The translations under genes and the position numbers were made by a program. A DNA stretch of 29,871 nt from SG8-41 sp032123035. GTDB lineage: Bacteria > Pseudomonadota > Gammaproteobacteria > Burkholderiales > SG8-41. How positions within the stretch are numbered: the first letter of the stretch is position 1; every line of letters starts with the position of its first letter. Location of the stretch: the NCBI GenBank assembly GCA_032123035.1, contig JAQBFV010000153.1:1-29871 (forward strand). Reading direction: 5' to 3'. A model generated the notes under the pieces. That model did no database searches. It saw only the letters and a program-made list of their open reading frames with translations, and was not told where the DNA came from. Shown piece after piece: positions 1-7,536 of this stretch.

Positions 1-60
1 ATGTACCTTACGCCGTTCATCACCAGTACCCATCACCAGTTTTCGATACCGAGGTCGCTA

Positions 61-109
61 CTGGTCACTGGTCACTGGTCACTGGTCACTGGTCACTGGT
101 CACTGGTCA
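61..109. repeat. 7-bp tandem array, seven copies of CTGGTCA
   Basis: Seven perfect head-to-tail copies of CTGGTCA, preceded by TCAC-rich sequence (two CATCACCAGT words within 20-40). The array lies 27 bp beyond the stop codon of the minus-strand aldo/keto reductase, so in that gene's sense direction it reads TGACCAG repeated. The flanks, GAGGTCGCT before and GGTCACGGCTTTT after, reappear in shortened form near 22742-22763. Nothing coding is supported in 1-135. Confidence 0.95.
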
Positions 110-135
110 CGGCTTTTATCGCGGCTTGGATGCTG

Positions 136-1116
136 CTACACGCGGCCAAAATCGCTCTCATACAGCGAATCGAGGCGGGCGAGCGAAGGCGCCAATAGCG
201 GCCCCATCTCGGCCGCCTGCAGAGCCTCGTCGACATGATGCACTTCCGCACTACCGATCACGGCACAGGAGATATCCGGATTCGACAGCACAAAGCGGAG
301 CGCGATTTGCGCGCGCGTTCCCTGGTCGGTACCGATCGCGTCGAACACGGCCTTCGCCTTGCGTTCCTCTTCGGCGGCGCTTGTGTTCGTGGTGAGTATG
401 CTTTCGCGCCCCGTCCGCTCATCCGTGGCAATGATTCCGGCTGCAAATATGCGAATCGCCATCACCGCCACATTATTCGCGCGACAGGCCTCGATGATGC
501 CGCCCAGGTTCTGCCCGGTCCACGCCTTGGGCATGCTCCGGCCCGCGCTGGGATTGAGCAGGTTGTAATAGACCTGGGCGGAATCGAACCGCCCGCTCCG
601 AATCACCTCGCAAACGGATGCGGCCTCGCCCAGCCCGGTAACGCCCATATGGCGGATCAGCCCTTTTTCGCGCAACCGGTCGAGCCCGTCGGCCACGCCG
701 TTCTTGCCGAGGATCTGCTCGACCGTCATCACCCGACCGCCGGGCTTCGATCCGATCCGATTATGCAGCTGCAGCAGGTCGACCGATGAACGCTTGAGCC
801 GGGCGAGGCTTGCCATCAGGCGCCCCTCGATCTGCACCGGGACGTCTTTTAGATTCTCCACATCGAGATTGAACTTGGTTGAGAGGTAAGGCGTCGCCCC
901 GGATTCGGGCAACAGCCAGCCGAGCGCTTCTTCCGACTTGCCGTTGCCATATTGCGCGGCCGTATCGATCCAGTTGATCCCGCCGGCGATCGCCCGGCGG
1001 ATCGCTTCCCGCTTTGTCGCGTCGTCTTTGTGGATGAGGATGCCGCCGACACTGCCAGCGCCGAAAATGATTTCCGAGACCTTGATGCCGCTGCGGCCGA
1101 ATGTACGGTGTTTCAT
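136..1116 (-). CDS. Aldo/keto reductase family oxidoreductase
   Basis: A soluble NADPH-type oxidoreductase of 326 residues. The ATG at 1116 is preferred because GGGAGAG lies just upstream; the longer frame to 1158 begins with a basic, unconserved stretch. The AKR catalytic tetrad is visible: D51 and Y56 in the NWIDTAAQYGNG segment, K81 in STKFN and H118 in LLQLHN. Length and fold order fit the family. It is the last gene of the minus-strand run that begins with the LIV-type binding protein at 7115, and lies 68 bp after the FAD monooxygenase. That context suggests a reductive step on a carbonyl product of the same pathway, but the substrate cannot be read from the sequence. A general detoxification role is the alternative. 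Confidence 0.93.
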   Translation of the reverse strand: MKHRTFGRSGIKVSEIIFGAGSVGGILIHKDDATKREAIRRAIAGGINWIDTAAQYGNGKSEEALGWLLPESGATPYLSTKFNLDVENLKDVPVQIEGRLMASLARLKRSSVDLLQLHNRIGSKPGGRVMTVEQILGKNGVADGLDRLREKGLIRHMGVTGLGEAASVCEVIRSGRFDSAQVYYNLLNPSAGRSMPKAWTGQNLGGIIEACRANNVAVMAIRIFAAGIIATDERTGRESILTTNTSAAEEERKAKAVFDAIGTDQGTRAQIALRFVLSNPDISCAVIGSAEVHHVDEALQAAEMGPLLAPSLARLDSLYESDFGRV

Positions 1117-1184
1117 GATTTCTCTCCCTGTTGCCATTTTTCGACGCCGCCTCCGCATGACGGGAAAGCATGGCGATGCGCGGG

Positions 1185-2381
1185 TCAGATGTAGTCCCGG
1201 GTAATCGCGATCTCGGCCATTGCCGCTTCCGGTGTGTGGTGATGCCTCGCCTCGGGCGTGTTCTCGCCCTGCAGCCAGGAGCCAAGCTCGCGGCCGTGGG
1301 CGACGACAGCGGCGCCGAATTGCCGGCGCAGTTCATCGTAGCGCGAGAGCGCTGCCGGCACGTCACTCGGGATCTCCCGCAGCGACCCCACGAGGGCCGT
1401 GGCGTCGCCCGCGGCCTTGGTCACGCCCATGCCGCAGTGCGGGCGCGCAACGAAGGCGGCATCGCCGAGGAGCGCAATTCGCCCGGCCGCCATGTAGGGT
1501 GACTCGACGTCGAAGATCGCCTGGAAGAAAGGCTGGCGCGAGTGTCGTACCACCTCGGCGAGATGCGGCGCGAGCACCACTTCGGCCGCCCGGCGCAGTT
1601 CGGCGAGCACGTCGGCCCGGATGAGCGGGGGTGGAATCGACATCTCGTGGCGTCGGCCGTTGGTGTCCATGCACAGCAGGGGCAGCTCATGTGTTTCCTC
1701 GGTCGGCCGGTACCACACGATGTTGAAGCAGCGCTCGCCGGGGCGGGTTGAATTGGTGAAGCCTGCGACCGGATAGCACAACATCATCTCGCGCGCGGGC
1801 AAGCAGAAGGCGAACTTGTCGAAGAGCTCGCGGTGCACCTCGCGGGACACGGCATTCTCATCGGCCAGGCCCCTCCAGCCGACATAGCCGGCGTAGCGCG
1901 GGCGCGCAGCAGGCGCGAGCTGCACGCGAACGCTCGAGCGGATGCCGTCGGCACCGATGAGGAGGTCTCCGCGCGCGGACTTGCCGTTCGCAAAGTGAGC
2001 GGTGACGCCATCCGCGCTCTCGCTGTAGCGTTCGAACGCGTGGCCGAAGTGATAGCGTTCGTTCGGGAACACTGTTTTCAGCAGCTGATGGAGCCGGCCC
2101 CAACTGGTGAAGATCTGCTGCGTGGCGAGCGTGGCGACGGTCGCGCCAGTGCGGGCGTACGTGATGCGCAGGGGAATATCCACTCCATAGCTTTCGTCGA
2201 GGGGGACCCCGATCGCCTGTAGCGCCGCATAGAGCTCGGGATGCGAAATAATACCCGCGCCGCGACCGGTGAGCTCCTCGCCGGACTGCTCGAAGACGTC
2301 GACGTCCCAGCCCCCACGCAGAAGAAGATTGGCGACGAGCAGCCCGCCGAGGGAGCCGCCGATGACGAGGGCGCGTGGCAT
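1185..2381 (-). CDS. FAD-dependent aromatic monooxygenase, resembling 2,6-dihydroxypyridine 3-monooxygenase
   Basis: 398 residues, a single-component group A flavin hydroxylase. The N-terminal dinucleotide fold is seen as VIGGSLGGL (residues 6-14), followed by the acidic end of the second strand (VFEQS, 29-33) and GRGAGI (39-44). The second FAD/NADPH motif GADGIRSS is at 143-150 and the third, ALLGDAAFVARPHCGMG, at 303-319. The GRGAGI..HPEL start and the overall length resemble 2,6-dihydroxypyridine and 6-hydroxynicotinate hydroxylases more than UbiH-type enzymes. It starts 44 bp after livF, so co-transcription with the transporter is likely. The inferred role is ring hydroxylation of an imported aromatic or N-heteroaromatic compound, with NAD(P)H and O2. 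The Shine-Dalgarno sequence is weak. The exact substrate is not decidable here. Confidence 0.92.
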   Translation of the reverse strand: MPRALVIGGSLGGLLVANLLLRGGWDVDVFEQSGEELTGRGAGIISHPELYAALQAIGVPLDESYGVDIPLRITYARTGATVATLATQQIFTSWGRLHQLLKTVFPNERYHFGHAFERYSESADGVTAHFANGKSARGDLLIGADGIRSSVRVQLAPAARPRYAGYVGWRGLADENAVSREVHRELFDKFAFCLPAREMMLCYPVAGFTNSTRPGERCFNIVWYRPTEETHELPLLCMDTNGRRHEMSIPPPLIRADVLAELRRAAEVVLAPHLAEVVRHSRQPFFQAIFDVESPYMAAGRIALLGDAAFVARPHCGMGVTKAAGDATALVGSLREIPSDVPAALSRYDELRRQFGAAVVAHGRELGSWLQGENTPEARHHHTPEAAMAEIAITRDYI

Positions 2382-2425
2382 GGAATCGCCGCGAATTTAG
2401 GGTGAGGCTGCGCGCAGCACCCCGG

Positions 2426-3157
2426 CTACAAACCCATGTAGAGCTTGTGGACCAGGTCGTTGTTGGCGAGGTCCGCGCGCGAGGCGCCTTCAAACTCGAT
2501 CCGGCCATGTACGATCACGTAGCCGCGGTCGGCGATGCGGATTGCCTGATTGAAGTTCTGCTCGGCCATGAGCACGGTAAGTCCGAAGCGTTCCTTCAAC
2601 TCCAGGATCTTGTCGATAGTGATCTTCACGAGAATCGGCGCGAGGCCCACGGAAGGCTCGTCAATCAACAAGATCTTGGGCGCGGTCATCAGCGAGCGGG
2701 CGAGCGCGACCATTTGCTGCTCCCCGCCGCTCAGGCTGCCCGCGAGCTGGCGGCGGCGCTCCGCGAGCCGCGGGAACGCCTTGTAGCAAAATGCCTGGTT
2801 GTAGGGGATGCGCTCGCGCGCCGCGCTGCGGTAGGCGCCGAGCAGCAAGTTCTCCTCGACGGTAAGCTTGGGAAACAGGCGCCGCCCCTCCGGCACCAGC
2901 ACGATGCCGAGATTGACGATCTCCTCGGGCCGCTTGCCGATGAGATCGTGCTCGACGTCGTCGATCACCGCTTTTATGCGGCCGGCAGTCGGCTGCACGA
3001 TGCCCATGATGCACTTCATGAGCGTGCTCTTGCCATTGCCGTTGGTGCCGAGCAGCGCCACCGTCTCCCCGTCGTTGACCGCGAGCGAGAGCGATTCCAG
3101 CACCTGCACCGCCCCGTAGCCGGCGCTCAGTTCGTCAACTTGGATGCTGCAAGCCAT
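2426..3157 (-). CDS. livF: LIV-type ABC transporter ATP-binding protein (LivF)
   Basis: 243 residues, one of the two cytoplasmic ATPases of a branched-chain amino-acid/amide (HAAT) importer. Walker A is GTNGNGKST (37-45), the signature is LSGGEQQ (142-148) and Walker B is ILLIDEPS (162-169), followed by the LivF hallmark GLAP. The protein ends in VHKLYMGL, typical of LivF. Unlike the other liv genes, it is separated from livG by a 146-bp gap filled with GTGAA/TTCAC repeats, so its expression could be uncoupled from livG. Such transporters often carry aromatic acids or amides in betaproteobacteria. The monooxygenase directly downstream supports that reading, but the ligand is inferred. Confidence 0.95.
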   Translation of the reverse strand: MACSIQVDELSAGYGAVQVLESLSLAVNDGETVALLGTNGNGKSTLMKCIMGIVQPTAGRIKAVIDDVEHDLIGKRPEEIVNLGIVLVPEGRRLFPKLTVEENLLLGAYRSAARERIPYNQAFCYKAFPRLAERRRQLAGSLSGGEQQMVALARSLMTAPKILLIDEPSVGLAPILVKITIDKILELKERFGLTVLMAEQNFNQAIRIADRGYVIVHGRIEFEGASRADLANNDLVHKLYMGL

Positions 3158-3166
3158 CTGTTTGCC

Positions 3167-3300
3167 CGTGAATTGTCATTCGTGAAACGTGAATCGTGAA
3201 ACGTGAAACGTGAACGGTAAGCAGTAAACGGTGAACGGTGAACGGACAAACCCGTTGGCGTGTTCTTTGTTTTTTCTATTCACTATTCACCATTCACGCC
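3167..3300. repeat. GTGAA...TTCAC imperfect palindromic block inside the liv operon
   Basis: The left arm (3167-3246) has about nine GTGAA words (CGTGAAA, CGTGAAT, GGTGAAC variants, period 7-9). After a T-rich loop, the right arm (3278-3298) reads ATTCACTATTCACCATTCAC. The arms are complementary in the word GTGAA/TTCAC. The right arm begins 4 bp after the livG stop in sense direction. It fills the livG-livF gap. Confidence 0.9.
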
Positions 3301-3303
3301 TTC

Positions 3304-4029
3304 CTACTCTCCAAGATAGGCCTTAATGACTTCCTCGTTAGCCACGACTGCATGCGGATCGCCGTCCGCGATCTTGGAACCGGCGACGAGCACGGCAATG
3401 CGGTCGGAGAACTTCATCACTGCGCGCATGACGTGCTCGATCATGATGACCGCGACGCCGCGCCCGTTGAGCGCCAGCAGAATCTCCAGGATCTCGTCGA
3501 CCTCGGAGCCGGAGAGGCCGGCCATGGCTTCGTCCGAGACCAGCAGCCTGGGTTTTGCGGCGAGCGCTCGTGCGAGCTCGAGCTTGCGCATCTCAACCTG
3601 GGTCAGCGCCGCGGAACTGACGTTAGCCCGATGCTTGAGGTGCATCGTCTCGAGCACCGCCATCGCCTCGTCCAGGACGCGGCGGTGCTCCGCCCTCGAC
3701 CAGGCGGCGTACTCCAGTGGAACTCGCAGGTTCTCCAGGACCGTCATGCTGCGAAACGGCTTGGGGATCTGGAAGGTGCGGGCGAGACCGAGGCGGGCGC
3801 GCCGGTGCGGCGGCATGCGGGTGATGTCGTGGCCCTCGAACGAGATGGTGCCCTCGTCATTGTAGAGCGCCCCGGAGATGCAGTTGATGAGGGTGGTCTT
3901 GCCCGAGCCATTGGGGCCGATCAGCCCGAGCCGCTCGCCCGCGCCCAGATGCAGCTCGACGTCCTGCAGCGCCACGAAACCGCCGAAGCGCCGGGTGAGC
4001 CCATTGACCTGGAGGACGACGGGACTCAT
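3304..4029 (-). CDS. livG: LIV-type ABC transporter ATP-binding protein (LivG)
   Basis: 241 residues starting at ATG 4029, which overlaps the livM stop codon by 4 bp (ATGA), typical of translational coupling. The frame is open further upstream (to 4386), but that part is a shadow of livM. Walker A is GPNGSGKTT (38-46) and the Q-loop is ARTFQ (83-87). The ABC signature is degenerate: LTQVE (142-146) stands where LSGGQ or LSYGQ is usual. Walker B is RLLVSDEAMAGL (161-172), keeping the catalytic DE. The C-terminus YLGE is usual for LivG. Paired with LivF it would energise the permeases encoded next to it. Confidence 0.94.
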   Translation of the reverse strand: MSPVVLQVNGLTRRFGGFVALQDVELHLGAGERLGLIGPNGSGKTTLINCISGALYNDEGTISFEGHDITRMPPHRRARLGLARTFQIPKPFRSMTVLENLRVPLEYAAWSRAEHRRVLDEAMAVLETMHLKHRANVSSAALTQVEMRKLELARALAAKPRLLVSDEAMAGLSGSEVDEILEILLALNGRGVAVIMIEHVMRAVMKFSDRIAVLVAGSKIADGDPHAVVANEEVIKAYLGE

Positions 4030-4970
4030 CGGCGACGCTTCAGGATGTGCTTCTGCACCAGCCCCACGATTCCCTGGGGCGCGAGGCTGATGAACACGAC
4101 GAGCATGACGCCGACGATGAGCACGTTCAGCTCGGAGGACACGCTGACGGTGGTGATCTCCTGCATCGAGCCCACCAGCAGGGCGCCGATCACGGGGCCG
4201 ACCCAGTGCGAAGTGCCCCCGATCATCGGCATGGCAATCGCGTTCACGGCGACGAAGAGATTGAACGCCGAGGCCGGATCGACGAAGGTAACAAAGAAGG
4301 GGTAGGGCGCCCCTGCGACGCCCATCATGGCCCCCATCACGGTGGTCGAGATGAGCTTCAGGCGCAGCGTGGGCACGCCGGCGCATTCGGCGGCGACCTC
4401 GTCGTCGCGGATTGCAGCGAGGCCCCGGCCGAGGCGCGAGGACTTGAGCTTGCGGGAAATAGCCACCGACGCCACTGTCAGCACAAGCATCAACATGAAG
4501 AGCATGTGGATGTAGCTGTCGAACCAGAGGTGGTCTTCCGGGGTCAGGATGTAGGCGCCGCGCGCGCCACCCACGAAAGCCCAGTTAGTCACCAGCGTTT
4601 CGAGCACGATAGCCATGGCCAGCGTGGCAATGGCGAAGTAGACGCCTTTCAGGCGCAAGGTGAGATAGCCCACTCCCAGACCGATGAGACCGGACACCGC
4701 GGCTGCGGCGAGGATCAGCAGAGGCAGCGGCAGGCCCAGCGCCTTGTTGAGCGCGATGGACGTGTACGCGCCAACAGCGAAAAACGCCGCGCTTCCAAAG
4801 TTCACGTAGCCGGTAAATCCGCCGAGAATGTTCCAGGCCACTGCCATGATGGTGGCCTGCAGGATCACGTAGAGCGCGGTGAAGTAATACTCGTTGCCCA
4901 CGACCTCGGTAAAAACCAGGCCGGCGATCAATAGGGCGACGACGCTGACCCAGAAGACGCTGATCTTCAT
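4026..4970 (-). CDS. livM: LIV-type ABC transporter permease (LivM)
   Basis: 314 residues, an integral inner-membrane protein with about 8-10 hydrophobic segments. The LivM signature region GFTGYVNFGSAAFFAVGAYT is near residues 51-70. The cytoplasmic coupling segment SSRLGRGLAAIRDDEVAAECAGV (about 177-199) contains the permease EAA-like loop that contacts the ATPase. It lies 3 bp downstream of livH and overlaps livG by 4 bp, so the three are co-translated. The basic C-terminus HILKRRR is cytoplasmic. It forms the translocation path with LivH. Assignment is secure; the transported solute is unknown. Confidence 0.95.
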   Translation of the reverse strand: MKISVFWVSVVALLIAGLVFTEVVGNEYYFTALYVILQATIMAVAWNILGGFTGYVNFGSAAFFAVGAYTSIALNKALGLPLPLLILAAAAVSGLIGLGVGYLTLRLKGVYFAIATLAMAIVLETLVTNWAFVGGARGAYILTPEDHLWFDSYIHMLFMLMLVLTVASVAISRKLKSSRLGRGLAAIRDDEVAAECAGVPTLRLKLISTTVMGAMMGVAGAPYPFFVTFVDPASAFNLFVAVNAIAMPMIGGTSHWVGPVIGALLVGSMQEITTVSVSSELNVLIVGVMLVVFISLAPQGIVGLVQKHILKRRR

Positions 4971-4973
4971 CGG

Positions 4974-5846
4974 CTAGCGGCCGAAAAGTCCCGAGGGACG
5001 GATCGCCAGCGTCAGCAGCAGCAGACCGAAGGCCACCGCCGGCGCCCAGGAAGGACCCATGAAGGTTGCCACCAGCGTCTCCACGATGCCCAGGATCAGC
5101 GCGGCGATGAACATCCCCGGGATGCTTCCCATGCCGCCAAGGACGACGATTGCGAAAACGCGGCCGATGTAGAGGCGGCCCACCGACGGCTCCACCGGGC
5201 CGATGATGATCAGCAGCGAACCGGCAATCGCGGTCGTGGCGATGGCGAGCCCAAAAGCGAACTGCTTGATGCGGACCGGATCGGCGCCCATCAACTGCAG
5301 CGCCTGGCGGTCCTGCGCCACCGCAAGAATCGCGCGCCCGGTAAATGTCCGCGAAAGATATAGGTGGATCGCAGTTGTGCCGGTAATAGCGACTACGAAT
5401 GGCACTAGCATACGAAACGGGATGCCGACGAAGCCCAGCTGGATGGTGTCGCCGATGTAGTCGGCGCGCACGAGGCGATAGTCGACTCCGTAGACCAGGA
5501 TCAGCGACACCTCGATGATGAACATCAGGCCGAAAAAGAACGCGAGCCCGCTCAGGGACTCCTGCCCGGTGCGCTCGAATGCCGCATAGTAGATGCGATA
5601 GATTGCGATGCCGACCAAGAAGAAGATCGGTGCCGCGAGCACCCCAATCAGCACCGGATCAAGGCCGAACTTGGAATTGACGATGTAGGCGATGTAGGAC
5701 CCGACGATGACGAACGCCGGGTGAGCAATGTTGACGATGTCGAGCTGGCCAAAGGTGATGGCCAGCCCGACCGCCACAGCCGCGTAGAAACCGCCAAGCA
5801 GAACGCCCGCGACGATGGCGTTCGCAAAAAGATCGAGCGACAACAC
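4974..5846 (-). CDS. livH: LIV-type ABC transporter permease (LivH)
   Basis: 290 residues, polytopic inner-membrane permease. The N-terminal GVLLGGFYAAVAVGLAITFG (about 14-33) and IVNIAHPAFVIVGSYIAY (37-54) are classic LivH motifs, and the coupling loop GRAILAVAQDRQALQLMGADP lies near 170-190. The start is GTG at 5846 with AGGAG about 11 nt upstream. It begins 30 bp after the binding-protein gene. The C-terminal RPSGLFGR matches the usual LivH end. With LivM it makes the heterodimeric channel. Confidence 0.95.
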   Translation of the reverse strand: MLSLDLFANAIVAGVLLGGFYAAVAVGLAITFGQLDIVNIAHPAFVIVGSYIAYIVNSKFGLDPVLIGVLAAPIFFLVGIAIYRIYYAAFERTGQESLSGLAFFFGLMFIIEVSLILVYGVDYRLVRADYIGDTIQLGFVGIPFRMLVPFVVAITGTTAIHLYLSRTFTGRAILAVAQDRQALQLMGADPVRIKQFAFGLAIATTAIAGSLLIIIGPVEPSVGRLYIGRVFAIVVLGGMGSIPGMFIAALILGIVETLVATFMGPSWAPAVAFGLLLLTLAIRPSGLFGR

Positions 5847-5876
5847 CGCTTCGCGGGCTCCTGCCGGGCGCGCCAG

Positions 5877-7115
5877 CTATTTCTTGTACGGGTAGATCAT
5901 CTCGCCCGACTTCCAATCCTTCGGGTGAAGCACGATGCGCTTGCCCGGGCCCGCGAACTGCTCGAGGTTGTTCTTTTCCACGTCGCGGAACTGGACGAAC
6001 AACATGCGGCTCTTCGCCCATTCGCCGTTGCTGCCGAATTTCACTTTGCCGACCACGGTATTGAATGTGGTCTTGTGCATGTGCGCGGCAAGCTTGCCCT
6101 GGTCGAGGCTCTTCACAGCCTGCACCGACTGCCCCAGGACCTGCAGGTAGGCGTAGGCGTAGGGCGGCAGGTAGTGGCCGAGCGGATCGACGCCTTTGCC
6201 TTTGGCCGCTTTTTGGTATTTCGCGAGAAATTCCTTCACGCCGGGGAAGTTCAGCGTCGGTTCCGGCACCCAGAAGTCATAGTTGACGATACCGTTCAGC
6301 ATCGGCCCGAGGTTCTTCTGGATTGCTGCGAACTGCAGGCCCACCATGCCGCCGCCGAACATCTTCGGCTTCAGGCCGACTTCGTTGGCCGCCTTCACCA
6401 TGCCCACCGAACCCGGCGGATAGGAGCCCACGTACACGATATCCGGCTTGGTCGCCTGGATGGCGCGGACGATCGGCGTGAAGTCGGTGGTCCCGGGCGG
6501 GTACGTCTTGTCATAGACGATCTTCATGCCCAGCCGCTGCGCATTCTTGCGCGCACCCCCCGCCGCATTCAAAGCGAATTCCGCGTCCGCCGAGACGATC
6601 GCGATGGTCTTGGGCTTCGGTTTCTGCGCCATGGCCAGGTCGAAGAATCCCTTCGACCAGTCCGTCTTCGGCTTGGGGCCCGCCGGCATGATCTGGAAGT
6701 AGCGGTCGTATTTGAACTCGTCGTTTACCGCCAGCCCGAACAGCGACGGAAACACCAGCTTCTTGCGCATCACGATCGGCATCGCCGGCGCGATCTCGTT
6801 GGTGCCGTAGCTCGACACGACGAGGTCCACCTTGTCGACCGAGAGAAGCTTGGTGTAGATAGACGGCACCTTGGCCGGCTGGGTTGCGTCGTCGTAATAG
6901 ACGAACTCCACGGGTCTTCCGAGCAGACCGCCTTTCTTGTTGGTGTCATCGCGCCAGATTTCCATGGCGATGAGGGCGGCCTTGCCCGCCCCGGCGAGGC
7001 CGCCGGTCAGTGCCATGCTGAACCCGATCTTGATCGGCTCCTGGGCAAGCGTGCTGCCCGAAGCCATGAGCGCCAGGATCGCAAGGACTCTGGCAATGGC
7101 CATCATTGTTTTCAT
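5877..7115 (-). CDS. LIV-type ABC transporter substrate-binding protein
   Basis: 412 residues from ATG 7115, chosen because a strong Shine-Dalgarno sequence (GGAGGAGGTGAT) directly precedes it; the frame continues 14 codons upstream without support. A signal peptide (MKTMMAIARVLAILALMASG, cleavage about residue 24-25 at TLA-QEP) sends it to the periplasm. The mature start PIKIGFSMALTGGLAGAGK is typical of the type 1 periplasmic-binding (LivJ/AmiC-like) family. This family binds branched-chain amino acids, amides or aromatic acids. First gene of the operon with livHMGF, a monooxygenase and a reductase, which favours an aromatic or heterocyclic ligand. The 420-bp upstream region holds repeat blocks rather than an obvious sigma-70 promoter. 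Confidence 0.94.
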   Translation of the reverse strand: MKTMMAIARVLAILALMASGSTLAQEPIKIGFSMALTGGLAGAGKAALIAMEIWRDDTNKKGGLLGRPVEFVYYDDATQPAKVPSIYTKLLSVDKVDLVVSSYGTNEIAPAMPIVMRKKLVFPSLFGLAVNDEFKYDRYFQIMPAGPKPKTDWSKGFFDLAMAQKPKPKTIAIVSADAEFALNAAGGARKNAQRLGMKIVYDKTYPPGTTDFTPIVRAIQATKPDIVYVGSYPPGSVGMVKAANEVGLKPKMFGGGMVGLQFAAIQKNLGPMLNGIVNYDFWVPEPTLNFPGVKEFLAKYQKAAKGKGVDPLGHYLPPYAYAYLQVLGQSVQAVKSLDQGKLAAHMHKTTFNTVVGKVKFGSNGEWAKSRMLFVQFRDVEKNNLEQFAGPGKRIVLHPKDWKSGEMIYPYKK

Positions 7116-7205
7116 ATCACCTCCTCCTGTTGTTGCGGCGGACGACAATAGTTGCACTGCGGTCTGCGGCCTGTCAAATGGGGCCGCTTCCTACCCTGCG
7201 AATTG

Positions 7206-7316
7206 CGTGAATCGTGAATGGTGAATGGTGAATGGACCCCAAATTCCGTGAATCGTAAATCGGAACCCGTTTAACAACCCAAATTTAGCCGCAGATAAAC
7301 GCGGATAAACGCAGAC
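7206..7316 (-). repeat. Composite intergenic element A, copy 1
   Basis: On the minus strand the order is TTTATCCGCGTTTATCTGCGG, then AAATTTGGGTTGTTAAACGG, a TCCGATT/ACGATTCACGGAA module, and three CCATTCAC words. The core 7221-7286 matches 17833-17905 with only a few substitutions and one 7-bp length difference. A third, looser copy is at 11755-11829. The gap continues to 7370 with GGAACC-like words (about 7330-7362). It lies between the binding-protein start and the end of the molybdopterin subunit gene. Confidence 0.9.
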
Positions 7317-7370
7317 CTATATATACAAGAAACCCGGAACCCCGAACTCAGAACCTGGAACAAGGTTTAT

Positions 7371-7434
7371 TAGCCGCCGATGGACGCCGATAAACGTCAA
7401 AATTGAACCGCCAAGCCGCAAAGAAGAACAAATC
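7371..7434 (-). repeat. Composite intergenic element B, copy 1
   Basis: On the minus strand this reads GATTTGTTCTT, a GCGGC module, TTGGCGGTTCAATTTTGA and GTTTATCGGCGT, then ATCGGCGGCT. The 51-bp core 7384-7434 aligns to 11602-11652 without gaps at 48 of 51 positions. In both copies GAACGG-type tandem words sit on the same side of the core. Confidence 0.92.
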
Positions 7435-7440
7435 TCTACC

Positions 7441-7531
7441 GCCGTTCGCCGTTCGCCGTTCGCCGTTCGCCGTTCGCCGTTCGCCGTTCGCCGTTCACCG
7501 TTCACCGTTCACCGTTCACCGTTCACCGTTC
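7441..7531. repeat. 7-bp tandem array, (GCCGTTC)8 followed by (ACCGTTC)5
   Basis: Eight perfect copies of GCCGTTC (7441-7496) are followed by five of ACCGTTC (7497-7531), then a degenerate CCGGTTC that runs into the stop codon of the minus-strand molybdopterin subunit gene. In sense direction the array follows the stop at once and reads GAACGGT then GAACGGC. The single A/G switch suggests two expansion events from adjacent variant units. Apparent open frames here (repeated NGERRTA or RRSPFAV) are repeat translations. Confidence 0.95.
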
Positions 7532-7536
7532 CCGGT

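Noticed and set aside
61..109. Possible CRISPR array or phage-related repeats from the many tandem units
   Set aside because: Units are 7-9 bp, directly abutting, with no spacers and no cas genes. They are simple tandem or composite intergenic repeats.
5721..7151. Long plus-strand frame antisense to the binding protein and livH
   Set aside because: It is a His/Arg-rich mirror of GC-rich coding DNA; the minus-strand genes have clear family motifs and starts.
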